From Sedimenticola sp. (lineage in GTDB: Bacteria > Pseudomonadota > Gammaproteobacteria > Chromatiales > Chromatiaceae), in contig JALXAM010000010.1 of NCBI GenBank assembly GCA_026992075.1, positions 1 to 64,000 of the forward strand: 64,000 nucleotides of DNA, in the 5' to 3' direction. Positions within the stretch are counted from its first letter, which is position 1. Each line of letters begins with the position of its first letter. The notes below the pieces were generated by a model. The model was not told where the DNA came from, made no database searches, and saw only the letters and a list, made by a program, of their open reading frames with translations. Positions 6,311 through 14,265 of this stretch are shown one piece after another. Position numbers and translations under genes: made by a program.

Positions 6311-8746
6311 ATGAAAGAACGACTGGTACTGGTCGGCAACGGCATGGCCGGCGTGCGCACCCTGGAAGAGCTCCTGAAGCTCGCACCGGAGGAATACGAG
6401 ATCACCGTGTTCGGCGCCGAGCCCTATCCCAACTACAACCGCATCATGCTCTCTCCGGTGCTTGCGGGCGAGAAGACCATCGACGACATCATTCTCAACG
6501 ATCGCAACTGGTACGAGGAGCATGGCATCACTCTGCACACCGGGGATCCGGTGGTGGAGATCGACCGGGTGAACCGCAAGGTGGTCTCCCGGTCCGGCCT
6601 GGAGGTGCCCTACGACCGGCTGCTGCTGGCCACCGGCTCCAACCCCTTCATCATCCCCGTGCCCGGCTCCGACCTGCCCGGCGTGCTTGGTTTCCGGGAC
6701 ATCGCCGACGTGGACGCTATGCTCGAGGCTTCGAAAAAATACAAGAAGGCGGCCGTCATCGGTGGGGGGCTGCTGGGGCTGGAGGCGGCCAACGGCCTGA
6801 TGCAAAACGGCATGGAGGTCACCGTAGTGCACCTGATGGACATCCTCATGGAGCGCCAGCTCGACCGCACTGCGGCGCAGCTGCTGAAGAGGTCGCTGGA
6901 GGAGCGTGGCATGAAATTCCTGATGGAGGCCCAGACTGCCGAGGTGCTGGGTGAGGAGCGGGTCACCGGCCTGCGCTTCGCCGACGGCTCCGAGCTGGAG
7001 GCCGACCTGGTGGTGATGGCGGTGGGAATCCGCCCCAACATCGAGCTGGCGCAGAAGGCGGGCCTCTACTGTGAGCGGGGCGTGGTGGTGAACGACACCA
7101 TGCAGACCTATGATCCCCGTATCTATGCGGTGGGTGAGTGCGTGCAGCACCGCGGCCAGACCTATGGCCTGGTGGCGCCCCTGTTCGAACAGGCCAAGGT
7201 GGCGGCCAACCACCTGGCGCGTATCGGCATCGCCCGCTACGAGGGGTCGGTGACCTCCACCAAGCTGAAGGTGACCGGCATCGATCTCTTCTCCGCTGGC
7301 GAGTTCAACGAGCAGCCGGGAGACGAGACCCTGGTGTTGCAGGACCCCGCCCGTGGCGTCTACAAGAAGCTGGTGGTGCGCGACGACCGTATCAAGGGTG
7401 CGGTGCTCTATGGCGACACCATCGACGGCACCTGGTATTTCCAGCTGCTGCGGGAGGGCACCGACATCTCCGACTTCCGCAACACCATTCTCTTTGGTCA
7501 GCATGATCTGGGGGATGCCGGCCATGGAGACGAGACCCGGGTGGCGGCCCTTTCCGACGACGCCGAGATCTGCGGCTGCAACGGCGTCACCAAGGGGCAG
7601 ATCGTGGATGCCATCCAGACCCAGGGGCTCTTCACCCTGGACGAGGTGCGGGCCCACACCAAGGCCTCGGCCAGCTGCGGCTCCTGCACCGGCCTGGTGG
7701 AGGCGATCCTGGCCAGCACCGTGGGCGAGGGCTACGAGGCGCAGCCGAGCAAGAAGCCCATGTGCGGCTGCACCGACTACAGCCATGACGAGGTGATCAA
7801 GGCGATCAAGGAGCAGGAGCTGAAGAGCCTGCGCGCGGTGATGGACTTCCTGGAATGGAAGACCCCCGATGGCTGCGCCAGCTGCCGGCCCGCCCTCAAC
7901 TACTACCTGCTGGCCTACTGGCCGGAGGAGTACCACGACGATCCCCAGTCGCGCTTCATCAACGAGCGGGCTCACGGCAACATCCAGAAGGACGGCACCT
8001 ACTCGGTGGTGCCGCGCATGTTCGGCGGTCTCTGCACGCCGGATCAGCTGCGCGCCATCGCCGACGTGGCCGACAAGTACCAGGTTCCCGAGATGAAGGT
8101 CACCGGCGGCCAGCGCATCGACCTCTTCGGCGTGAAGAAGGAGGATCTGCCGGCCATGTGGAAGGATCTCACCGATGCCGGCTTCGTCTCCGGCCACGCC
8201 TACGGCAAGGCATTGCGCACGGTGAAGACCTGCGCCGGCAAGAAGTGGTGCCGGTTCGGTACCCAGGACTCCACCGGCCTGGGGGTGAAGCTGGAGGAGC
8301 TCACCTGGGGCTCCTGGATGCCGCACAAGTTCAAGCTGGCCGTCTCCGGCTGCCCGCGCAACTGCGCCGAGGCCACCATCAAGGACTTCGGCGTGGTCTG
8401 CGTCGATTCGGGCTACGAACTGCACGTGGGCGGCAACGGCGGCATCAAGGTGCGCGTCACCGACCTCTTGTGCAAGGTGGAGACCGAAGAAGAAGTGCTC
8501 GAATACTGTGGCGCTTTCATCCAGCTCTACCGCGAGGAGGCCCACTACCTGGAGCGCACCGCCCCCTGGGTGGAGCGCGTGGGCCTGAGCTACATCAAGG
8601 AGCGTATCCTGGAGGACGAGGAGGGCCGCAGGGCGCTCTACGATCGCTTCAAAGTGAGTCAGAAATATGCCCAGGTGGATCCCTGGAAGGAGCGGGCCGA
8701 AGGCGGCCAGGCGCACGAGTTCCGGCCTCTCAAGCTGACTGCCTGA
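6311..8746 (+). CDS. nirB: NADH-dependent nitrite reductase, large subunit
   Basis: This 811-aa cytoplasmic enzyme reduces nitrite to ammonium with NADH. An N-terminal FAD/NADH domain (VLVGNGMAGVRTLEEL; second dinucleotide motif AVIGGGLLGLEAA) is followed by a BFD-like [2Fe-2S] region (ICGCNGVTKGQIVDAI, CGSCTGLVE), then the ferredoxin-like and sirohaem domains. The sirohaem/[4Fe-4S] ligands are C641 and C647 (TCAGKKWC) and C681 and C685 (SGCPRNC). Length is normal for NirB. GAGGAA precedes the ATG. It heads a transcript with nirD and is driven by a sigma-54 promoter, pointing to an assimilatory role. Confidence 0.96.
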   Translation: MKERLVLVGNGMAGVRTLEELLKLAPEEYEITVFGAEPYPNYNRIMLSPVLAGEKTIDDIILNDRNWYEEHGITLHTGDPVVEIDRVNRKVVSRSGLEVPYDRLLLATGSNPFIIPVPGSDLPGVLGFRDIADVDAMLEASKKYKKAAVIGGGLLGLEAANGLMQNGMEVTVVHLMDILMERQLDRTAAQLLKRSLEERGMKFLMEAQTAEVLGEERVTGLRFADGSELEADLVVMAVGIRPNIELAQKAGLYCERGVVVNDTMQTYDPRIYAVGECVQHRGQTYGLVAPLFEQAKVAANHLARIGIARYEGSVTSTKLKVTGIDLFSAGEFNEQPGDETLVLQDPARGVYKKLVVRDDRIKGAVLYGDTIDGTWYFQLLREGTDISDFRNTILFGQHDLGDAGHGDETRVAALSDDAEICGCNGVTKGQIVDAIQTQGLFTLDEVRAHTKASASCGSCTGLVEAILASTVGEGYEAQPSKKPMCGCTDYSHDEVIKAIKEQELKSLRAVMDFLEWKTPDGCASCRPALNYYLLAYWPEEYHDDPQSRFINERAHGNIQKDGTYSVVPRMFGGLCTPDQLRAIADVADKYQVPEMKVTGGQRIDLFGVKKEDLPAMWKDLTDAGFVSGHAYGKALRTVKTCAGKKWCRFGTQDSTGLGVKLEELTWGSWMPHKFKLAVSGCPRNCAEATIKDFGVVCVDSGYELHVGGNGGIKVRVTDLLCKVETEEEVLEYCGAFIQLYREEAHYLERTAPWVERVGLSYIKERILEDEEGRRALYDRFKVSQKYAQVDPWKERAEGGQAHEFRPLKLTA

Positions 8747-8777
8747 AGTGCCTTGTGGGCCCCTGCAGGCCCCGCCA

Positions 8778-8930
8778 TTCTTAGCGGGGCGTTCGCCGGC
8801 TGCGAAAATCCACAGGATTTTCGGTCCGGCTCACCCCTGCTGCCGAAACCCCGCCAACGAGGACCGGCCAACGGCCTGCCAGACTGGATGCGGGGTTCGT
8901 CGGGCTGAAGCCCGGCCTACAGGGGCGAGC
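8778..8930. repeat. Cluster of small inverted repeats between nirB and nirD
   Basis: The 223-bp spacer holds CCCCGC(8 nt)GCGGGG, a hairpin terminator-like element without a T-tract, then AAAATCC-aca-GGATTTT, and a segment ending CGGGCTGAAGCCCGGCCTAC that resembles another common short palindromic repeat family. No gene is seen here. The hairpins could stabilise the nirB message end or act as REP sequences. Confidence 0.5.
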
Positions 8931-8969
8931 AGAGAAACGAAGAATCGAAACCAAACTGGAAACAACCCA

Positions 8970-9278
8970 ATGAGCAACTGGAAAGAAGTAGCCAACCTGG
9001 AAGAGATACCCAAGCTGGGATCCCGTGTGCTGGAAACCGACCAGGGCCGCATTGCCCTGTTCCGCACCAGCGATGACGAAGTGTTCGCCCTGCGGGATGC
9101 CTGCCCGCACAAACAGGGTCCTCTTTCGCAAGGAATCGTGGCAGGCCACACGGTGACCTGTCCCCTGCACAATTGGAAGATCGACCTGGAATCGGGAGAG
9201 GCGCTGGCGCCCGACGAGGGTTGTACCAATGTTTACCCGGTAAAGGTGGAATCCGGGGTGGTCTTTCTGCAACTATGA
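8970..9278 (+). CDS. nirD: Nitrite reductase small subunit, Rieske type
   Basis: This 102-aa protein is the small subunit of NADH-dependent nitrite reductase. It is a Rieske-fold domain with a complete [2Fe-2S] ligand set: C45-P-H47 and, 16 residues on, C64-P-L-H67. The classical enterobacterial NirD lacks these ligands, so this version should carry a real cluster. The ATG at 8970 gives the family's usual length. It follows nirB after a repeat-filled spacer, and a CBS-domain gene follows 42 bp later. Confidence 0.9.
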   Translation: MSNWKEVANLEEIPKLGSRVLETDQGRIALFRTSDDEVFALRDACPHKQGPLSQGIVAGHTVTCPLHNWKIDLESGEALAPDEGCTNVYPVKVESGVVFLQL

Positions 9279-9320
9279 TGGAAAGGCCCAACGATCGATT
9301 TTCTGGAGGAGGAACCAATC

Positions 9321-9770
9321 ATGCTCGTTAAGGACATCATGACCAAGGGCGCCCGCACAGTGCATGAGGACACCCCCATAAAAGAGGTTGCTTCCCTCAT
9401 GTGTCTCTACCGCTACAGCGGGCTGCCGGTGGTGGAAGGTGAAGACAAGCTGATCGGCTTCATCGCCGAGAAGGATGTGCTGGCCCAGCTCTTTCCCAGC
9501 GTCGAGGACGCCATGGAAGGGATGACCACCATCGACCTCAAGGAGAAGGTCAAGGAATACGGCGACATCCTCAACCGCAAGGTGGGTGACCTCATGACCC
9601 GTGGGGTGCGCACCGTCTCCCCCGACATGCCCATTCTCAAGGCCGCCATCATCATGGCCAACAATCGTTTTCGGCGCATTCCCGTGGCCGAGGGCGATCG
9701 CCTGGTGGGCATGCTCAGCCTGGGGGACATCCACAAGGCGATCTTCCACAAGAGCCTTACGGAAGGGTGA
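9321..9770 (+). CDS. Two-CBS-domain protein
   Basis: This 149-aa cytoplasmic protein consists of a pair of CBS domains (about residues 1-60 and 85-148), each starting with a VxDIMTKGxRTVxxDxPI-type strand and ending in LIGFIAEKDVL or LVGMLSLGDIH. CBS pairs bind adenine nucleotides and act as energy or ion sensors. GGAGGAGG sits just upstream of the ATG, predicting strong translation. It lies between nirD and the nitrate reductase gene on the same strand, suggesting a regulatory link to nitrate assimilation, but nothing in the sequence identifies a partner. Confidence 0.88.
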   Translation: MLVKDIMTKGARTVHEDTPIKEVASLMCLYRYSGLPVVEGEDKLIGFIAEKDVLAQLFPSVEDAMEGMTTIDLKEKVKEYGDILNRKVGDLMTRGVRTVSPDMPILKAAIIMANNRFRRIPVAEGDRLVGMLSLGDIHKAIFHKSLTEG

Positions 9771-9781
9771 GGGGAGAGATC

Positions 9782-9854
9782 GTAGGGTGGGCAAAGCGCA
9801 GCGTGCCCACCATTGAAGTTGATGGGCACGGCCGGCGGCCTTTGCCCATCCTAC
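9782..9854. repeat. Palindromic repeat, family A copy 3
   Basis: Inverted ends GTAGGGTGGGCAAAG and CTTTGCCCATCCTAC with internal GTGCCCACC/GATGGGCAC. It is clearly related to the copies at 2457-2581 and 4366-4447. Located just after the CBS gene, where it could fold as a bidirectional hairpin. Confidence 0.78.
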
Positions 9855-9875
9855 CCTTCTGAAGGATGCAAAACC

Positions 9876-9933
9876 GTAGGAGGCGCGTCCCCGCGCCGAA
9901 CCCCGGGTTCGCAGCCGGGAGGCCGCTCCTACG
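9876..9933. repeat. Palindromic repeat, family B
   Basis: GTAGGAG...CTCCTAC ends enclose a GC-rich inverted core (GCGGGAGG and similar). It is a different short palindromic family from the neighbouring family A copy, 22 bp away. Confidence 0.65.
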
Positions 9934-9972
9934 GGGAATGATCGAAATACAAAACCGGAAGAGTGAGAACAG

Positions 9973-12177
9973 ATGCTATTCGGACGCACCAAGAAGAACC
10001 CCATCAAGCTCCCCGACAAGCAGGTGGTGGAGTGGAAATACGCCGCCTGCGGCTACTGCTCCACCGGCTGTTCCATCGAGGTGGGTTTCAATGCCGAAGG
10101 CAAGCCGGTGTCCACCCGCGGGGTGGCGGATGCCGACGTCAACCGCGGCAAGCTGTGCCTGAAGGGCATCTTCGAGCACGAGTTGTTCGAATCGGCGGGA
10201 CGCGGCACCGAGCCTTTGATCCGCGATCACTACCGTGACCAATGGCGTCCCATCGACTGGGATTCCGCCCTGGACAAGCTGCACGACGAGATTCGTCGCA
10301 TCCAGGCCAAGCATGGACGCGACAGTTTCGCCATCATCTCCACCGGACAGATGCTCACCGAGGAGTTCTACACCCTGGGCAAGCTTACCCGCGGGCTCAT
10401 CGGCACCAACAACTACGACGGCAACACCACCTTGTGCATGTCGTCTGCGGTGTCGGGCTACAAGCGCAGCTTCGGCTCCGACGGCCCACCCGGCTGCTAC
10501 GAGGACTTCGAGCACACCGACTGTCTCATCGCCTGGGGCTCCAACCTGCCGGAGCAGCACCCCATCATCTACTGGCGTCTCAAGGAGGCCCAGGAGAAGC
10601 GCAACTTCCCGCTGATCGTGGTGGACCCGCGGGTGACCATGCTGGCGCAGAACGCCAACATCCACCTGCCCATCCGCCCCGGCACCGACGTGGTGCTGCA
10701 GAACGCCCTGATGCATGTCATCTTCGCGGAGAACCTGCAGGACGACGACTACATCGCCGCCAACACCACCGGCATCGACGAACTGCGCGCCGAGGTGGAG
10801 AAGTGGGACCCCCGCACCGCGGCCAAGGTCTGCGGCATCGACGAGGACACCATCCGGGTGGTGGCGCGCACCTTCGCCAAGGCGCCGGCGGCGATGCAGA
10901 TCTGGACCATGGGCATCAACCAGTCCACCCACGGTTCCGACGGGGTGGTGGGGATCAACAACCTGGCACTGATCACCGGCAACATCGGCAAGCCGGGCGG
11001 GACCTCGCTGTCGATCACCGGCCAGTGCAACGCCATGGGCACCCGCGAATGGTCCTCCTGCTCCGGCCTGCCCAACTACCGCTACCTGGAGGTGCCGGAG
11101 CACCGCGAAGAGATCGCCAAGGCCTGGAACATCGACGTGGAGTTCCTGCCCAAGGCGCGCGGCATGTATCAGACCGACATCTACCAGGCGATGGAGGCGG
11201 GGCAGATCAAGGGCCTGTGGCTCATCGCCACCAATCCCATGAGCTCCCTGCCCAACACCGCGCGCATCCGCCGCGCCATGGAGCAGCTGGAGTTCTGCTG
11301 CGTGCAGGACTGTTATGTGGACACCGAGTCCAACCAGTACGCCCATCTCTATCTGCCCGCCGGCACCTGGGCGGAGAAGGACGGGGTGATGACCAACACC
11401 GAGCGGCGCATCAACCGGGTCAAGCCCATCACCACGCCGCCAGGCCAGGCCAAGCCCGACCTGTGGATCTTCAACCGGGTGGCGGAGCGCTTCAACAAGG
11501 AGGGAAGGGTGAAGTTTCCCGAGAAGGCGGCGGACATCTTCCTGGAAATGGCCGAACTCTCGCACGGACGGCTGTGCGACATCTCCGGCATGGACCACGA
11601 GCTGATCGAACAGAACCGCGGCATCCAGTGGCCCTACACCCGCGAGCAGCGCGAGCGCGGCGAACCGCCACCCAAAGGCGGCAAGCGTATCTACACCGAG
11701 CCGGCCAGCTTCAGTTACCCGGACGGAAGGGCCAGGCTGATCCCGCTGCCCTTCGTGGACAACAACGAGCAGCCCGACGAGGAGTATCCCTTCTGGCTCA
11801 ACACCGGGCGGCTCATCGAGCACTGGCACGGCCGCACCAAGACCGGCAAGATCGGCAACAACAACAAGTTCAGCCCCATCCCCTTCATCGAGATCAACCC
11901 GGACGCGGCGGAAGACCTGGGGATACGGCGCGGCGAATACGTGCGCCTGGTCTCCCGGCGGGGGGATGCCATCGCCATGGCCCAGCCCACCGGGCGGGTG
12001 CCCTACAACATGGTGTTCCTGCCCTTCCACTTCCACGACTGCGCCAACCGTCTGACCCTGGGGCTGCTCGATCCCCACTCGCGCCAGCCGGCCTACAAGC
12101 AGTCGGCGGTGCGCATCGACCGCATCGAGGACCAGCTCCACGCCGCGCGGTTGAGTAAGGAGATGCGGAAGTTTTGA
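9973..12177 (+). CDS. Molybdopterin nitrate reductase catalytic subunit
   Basis: This 734-aa DMSO-reductase-family enzyme has an N-terminal [4Fe-4S] site (C26, C29, C33, C62) and a cysteine molybdenum ligand C155 in LCMSSAVSGYKRSFG, as in NapA/NasC-type nitrate reductases. The N-terminus lacks a twin-arginine or Sec signal, so it should be cytoplasmic. Neighbours (nasA, nirBD, mobB) make assimilatory nitrate reduction the likely role. The next gene encodes a fused ferredoxin/DmsC-like membrane subunit, a partner unlike the NADH or flavodoxin systems of classical Nas enzymes. The gene name is left open because it could also be called nasC or narB. Substrate assignment rests on motif and context. 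Confidence 0.85.
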   Translation: MLFGRTKKNPIKLPDKQVVEWKYAACGYCSTGCSIEVGFNAEGKPVSTRGVADADVNRGKLCLKGIFEHELFESAGRGTEPLIRDHYRDQWRPIDWDSALDKLHDEIRRIQAKHGRDSFAIISTGQMLTEEFYTLGKLTRGLIGTNNYDGNTTLCMSSAVSGYKRSFGSDGPPGCYEDFEHTDCLIAWGSNLPEQHPIIYWRLKEAQEKRNFPLIVVDPRVTMLAQNANIHLPIRPGTDVVLQNALMHVIFAENLQDDDYIAANTTGIDELRAEVEKWDPRTAAKVCGIDEDTIRVVARTFAKAPAAMQIWTMGINQSTHGSDGVVGINNLALITGNIGKPGGTSLSITGQCNAMGTREWSSCSGLPNYRYLEVPEHREEIAKAWNIDVEFLPKARGMYQTDIYQAMEAGQIKGLWLIATNPMSSLPNTARIRRAMEQLEFCCVQDCYVDTESNQYAHLYLPAGTWAEKDGVMTNTERRINRVKPITTPPGQAKPDLWIFNRVAERFNKEGRVKFPEKAADIFLEMAELSHGRLCDISGMDHELIEQNRGIQWPYTREQRERGEPPPKGGKRIYTEPASFSYPDGRARLIPLPFVDNNEQPDEEYPFWLNTGRLIEHWHGRTKTGKIGNNNKFSPIPFIEINPDAAEDLGIRRGEYVRLVSRRGDAIAMAQPTGRVPYNMVFLPFHFHDCANRLTLGLLDPHSRQPAYKQSAVRIDRIEDQLHAARLSKEMRKF

Positions 12178-12192
12178 AGGTGGGTGGTTGTT

Positions 12193-12342
12193 CACCCCTC
12201 ACCCCAACCCTCTCCCCTCGAGGGGAGAGGGAGACAAGGACCCTCTCCCCCTTGGGGGGAGCTTGGGGGGAGAAGGCCAGGATGAGGAAGCAGTAGATGT
12301 TCCCCTCTCCCCCTTGGGGGAGAGGGCCAGGGTGAGGGGGCA
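12193..12342. repeat. Palindromic repeat, family C
   Basis: Three partly overlapping hairpin units of the CCCTCTCCCC/GGGGAGAGGG type (near 12211-12233, 12240-12275 and 12302-12325), flanked by CTCACCCCAACC and GGCCAGGGTGAGGGGG ends. This is a third short palindromic family within 3.5 kb. It fills the gap between the catalytic and membrane subunit genes. Confidence 0.75.
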
Positions 12343-12378
12343 ATCCCACAAATAAATTACGAGCACTAAACAGACAAC

Positions 12379-14265
12379 ATGTTCAAGAGAAGAGAGAACG
12401 AACCCGAATATGCCTTGCTCAACGATCCGGTGAGCAAGGAGCGCAACCGTTACGGCAAGCCCATCGAGACGGCGCCGGAGGGAAGCCCGCTGCGGGAGCA
12501 GCCTTTCGTCATCAACGGCGAAGAACTGCCCCAGCAGAATCCCAACCGCTACAAGCAGCATGGTTTCTACTTCAACGCCGACAACTGCATCGCCTGCCAC
12601 GCATGCGAGGCCGCTTGTTCGGAGAAGAACGACGTGCCGCCGCACCTGGCGTTTCGTTCGGTGGGCTTCGTGGAGGGGGGCAGTTATCCCGACTATCGGC
12701 GCATCAACATCTCCATGGCCTGTAACCACTGCGACAACCCGGTCTGTCTCAAGGGCTGTCCCACCCGCGCCTACACCAAGTTCGCCGAGTATGGCGCGGT
12801 GTTGCAGGATCCGGACATCTGTTTCGGTTGTGGCTACTGCACCTGGGTCTGCCCCTACAACGCGCCCCAGCTCGACCCGGTGAAGGGGCAGGTGACCAAG
12901 TGCAACATGTGCGTGGACCGACTGGAGGTGGGGCTCAAACCCGCCTGCGTGGCCGCCTGCCTGGGCAAGGCGCTCGATTTTGGCGTGATCGAGAACATCC
13001 CCGAAGGGCGGGTGCAGGCGGAGACCGAGATCCCCGGCTTTCCGCGCACCGACATCACCCACCCAAACATCCGTTTCCAGCAGATGAAGTCGATCCAGCG
13101 GGAGATGGTGCGGGTGGACGACACGCCGGTGAAATACCACCGCGCAGAGGACGAGAAACACTATGAGCCGGAGCTGGATCCCAAGAAGGGCCATCGGCGT
13201 CAATGGAACTGGAAGAAGCTGCTCGGCTCCCATGAGAACGCCCATATCGCCTTTACCTTGAGCGTACAGACGGTGATGGGCGCCTTCGCCCTTATGGTGC
13301 TGGGTAGCTGGTTCGATGTGGCACCGATCCGTCAGCTGCAGGACACTGGTGCCTGGCTGCCCACCCTGGGCACCATGGTGGTGCTCATGGCCTTCGGCCT
13401 GTTCAAACTCAACATGCACCTGGGCAAGCCGCACCGCTTCTACCGTGGTTTCTACAACCTGCGGCTGTCGCCGGTGAGTCGGGAGATCGCCGGGGTGTCG
13501 CTCTTCTTCGCCGGCCTGGTGGGCTACGCCTTTTTCAGTCTGTTCCAGGCCGACTGGGCGCTGGTGTTACAGAACCTGATGGCCGGCCTGGCGCTGGCGG
13601 GCCTGGCCTTCGGCGGCTACTACATGTACAGGCTCTATCGCATCCCGGCGCGTCCCTTCTGGGATCACTGGCAGACTGGCGCCAACTTCCTGGGTACCGG
13701 TCTGACCCTGGGCAGCCTGCTGCTGGCGCTGATGGCCATGGCCTTCGGAAGCCTGGCCGAAGATACCCTGCGCCTGCTGGTGGCAGTTTCGGCTTTCGGC
13801 CTGCTGCTGGAAGGGGTGGGGTTGGTGGCCCACGCCCGGGCCATGAGCGATGCCCGCAGTGAAGGCGCCGCTTCCTGGTACGAACAGGTGACCACCTATG
13901 GCTGGCCCTATCGGCTGCGTAACGGGCTATTGGCGGGCGCGCTGCTGCTGTCGGGCTGGATCGCATTCCACGGTGGTTCGCCGCTGTTGCTGCTGTTACT
14001 GGCGGTCATGGCGCTGGCCTCGGCCATCATCGGGCGGGCGCTCTTCTATGTGCTGGTGATCCCCACCACCATGCCTGGTGCCTTCTTCTGGCGCAACAAG
14101 GGCTTCGTGGAGCACGCCAGGGAAGTGGGCTTGGCGGAGATGCCGCAGCTGGGGGTGGTCTATGAACGCCATCACCCCTTCCGGTTGGACGAGTTGTGGC
14201 AGACCATCCGCGAGACCAGCCTGCAGCAGAAGCTGGATCAGTTCCGGCGCATCTTCACCGGTTGA
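12379..14265 (+). CDS. Fused DmsB-like ferredoxin and DmsC-like membrane anchor
   Basis: This 628-aa protein joins two normally separate subunits. Residues about 60-225 carry four ferredoxin-type cysteine groups (CIACHACEAAC, CNHCDNPVCLKGCP, CFGCGYCTWVCP, CNMCVDRL...CVAAC), as in DmsB/NrfC. From about residue 290 to 560 there are about eight hydrophobic helices in the pattern of the DmsC quinol-oxidising anchor. The likely job is to pass electrons from the quinone pool to the catalytic subunit encoded just upstream. The start lacks a good ribosome-binding site; ATG 12379 is the only sensible one. Its 3' end overlaps the convergent GGDEF/EAL gene by 28 bp. The reading frame is continuous across the fusion, so this is not an assembly join I can detect. 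Confidence 0.85.
   Translation: MFKRRENEPEYALLNDPVSKERNRYGKPIETAPEGSPLREQPFVINGEELPQQNPNRYKQHGFYFNADNCIACHACEAACSEKNDVPPHLAFRSVGFVEGGSYPDYRRINISMACNHCDNPVCLKGCPTRAYTKFAEYGAVLQDPDICFGCGYCTWVCPYNAPQLDPVKGQVTKCNMCVDRLEVGLKPACVAACLGKALDFGVIENIPEGRVQAETEIPGFPRTDITHPNIRFQQMKSIQREMVRVDDTPVKYHRAEDEKHYEPELDPKKGHRRQWNWKKLLGSHENAHIAFTLSVQTVMGAFALMVLGSWFDVAPIRQLQDTGAWLPTLGTMVVLMAFGLFKLNMHLGKPHRFYRGFYNLRLSPVSREIAGVSLFFAGLVGYAFFSLFQADWALVLQNLMAGLALAGLAFGGYYMYRLYRIPARPFWDHWQTGANFLGTGLTLGSLLLALMAMAFGSLAEDTLRLLVAVSAFGLLLEGVGLVAHARAMSDARSEGAASWYEQVTTYGWPYRLRNGLLAGALLLSGWIAFHGGSPLLLLLLAVMALASAIIGRALFYVLVIPTTMPGAFFWRNKGFVEHAREVGLAEMPQLGVVYERHHPFRLDELWQTIRETSLQQKLDQFRRIFTG

Noticed and set aside
6221-8716. 831-codon open frame on the minus strand
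   Set aside because: Antisense to nirB; repetitive His/Leu/Gly composition and no conserved motifs.
2457-9933. CRISPR array
   Set aside because: The repeats are few, unevenly spaced inverted elements in different spacers, not regular direct repeats with unique spacers.
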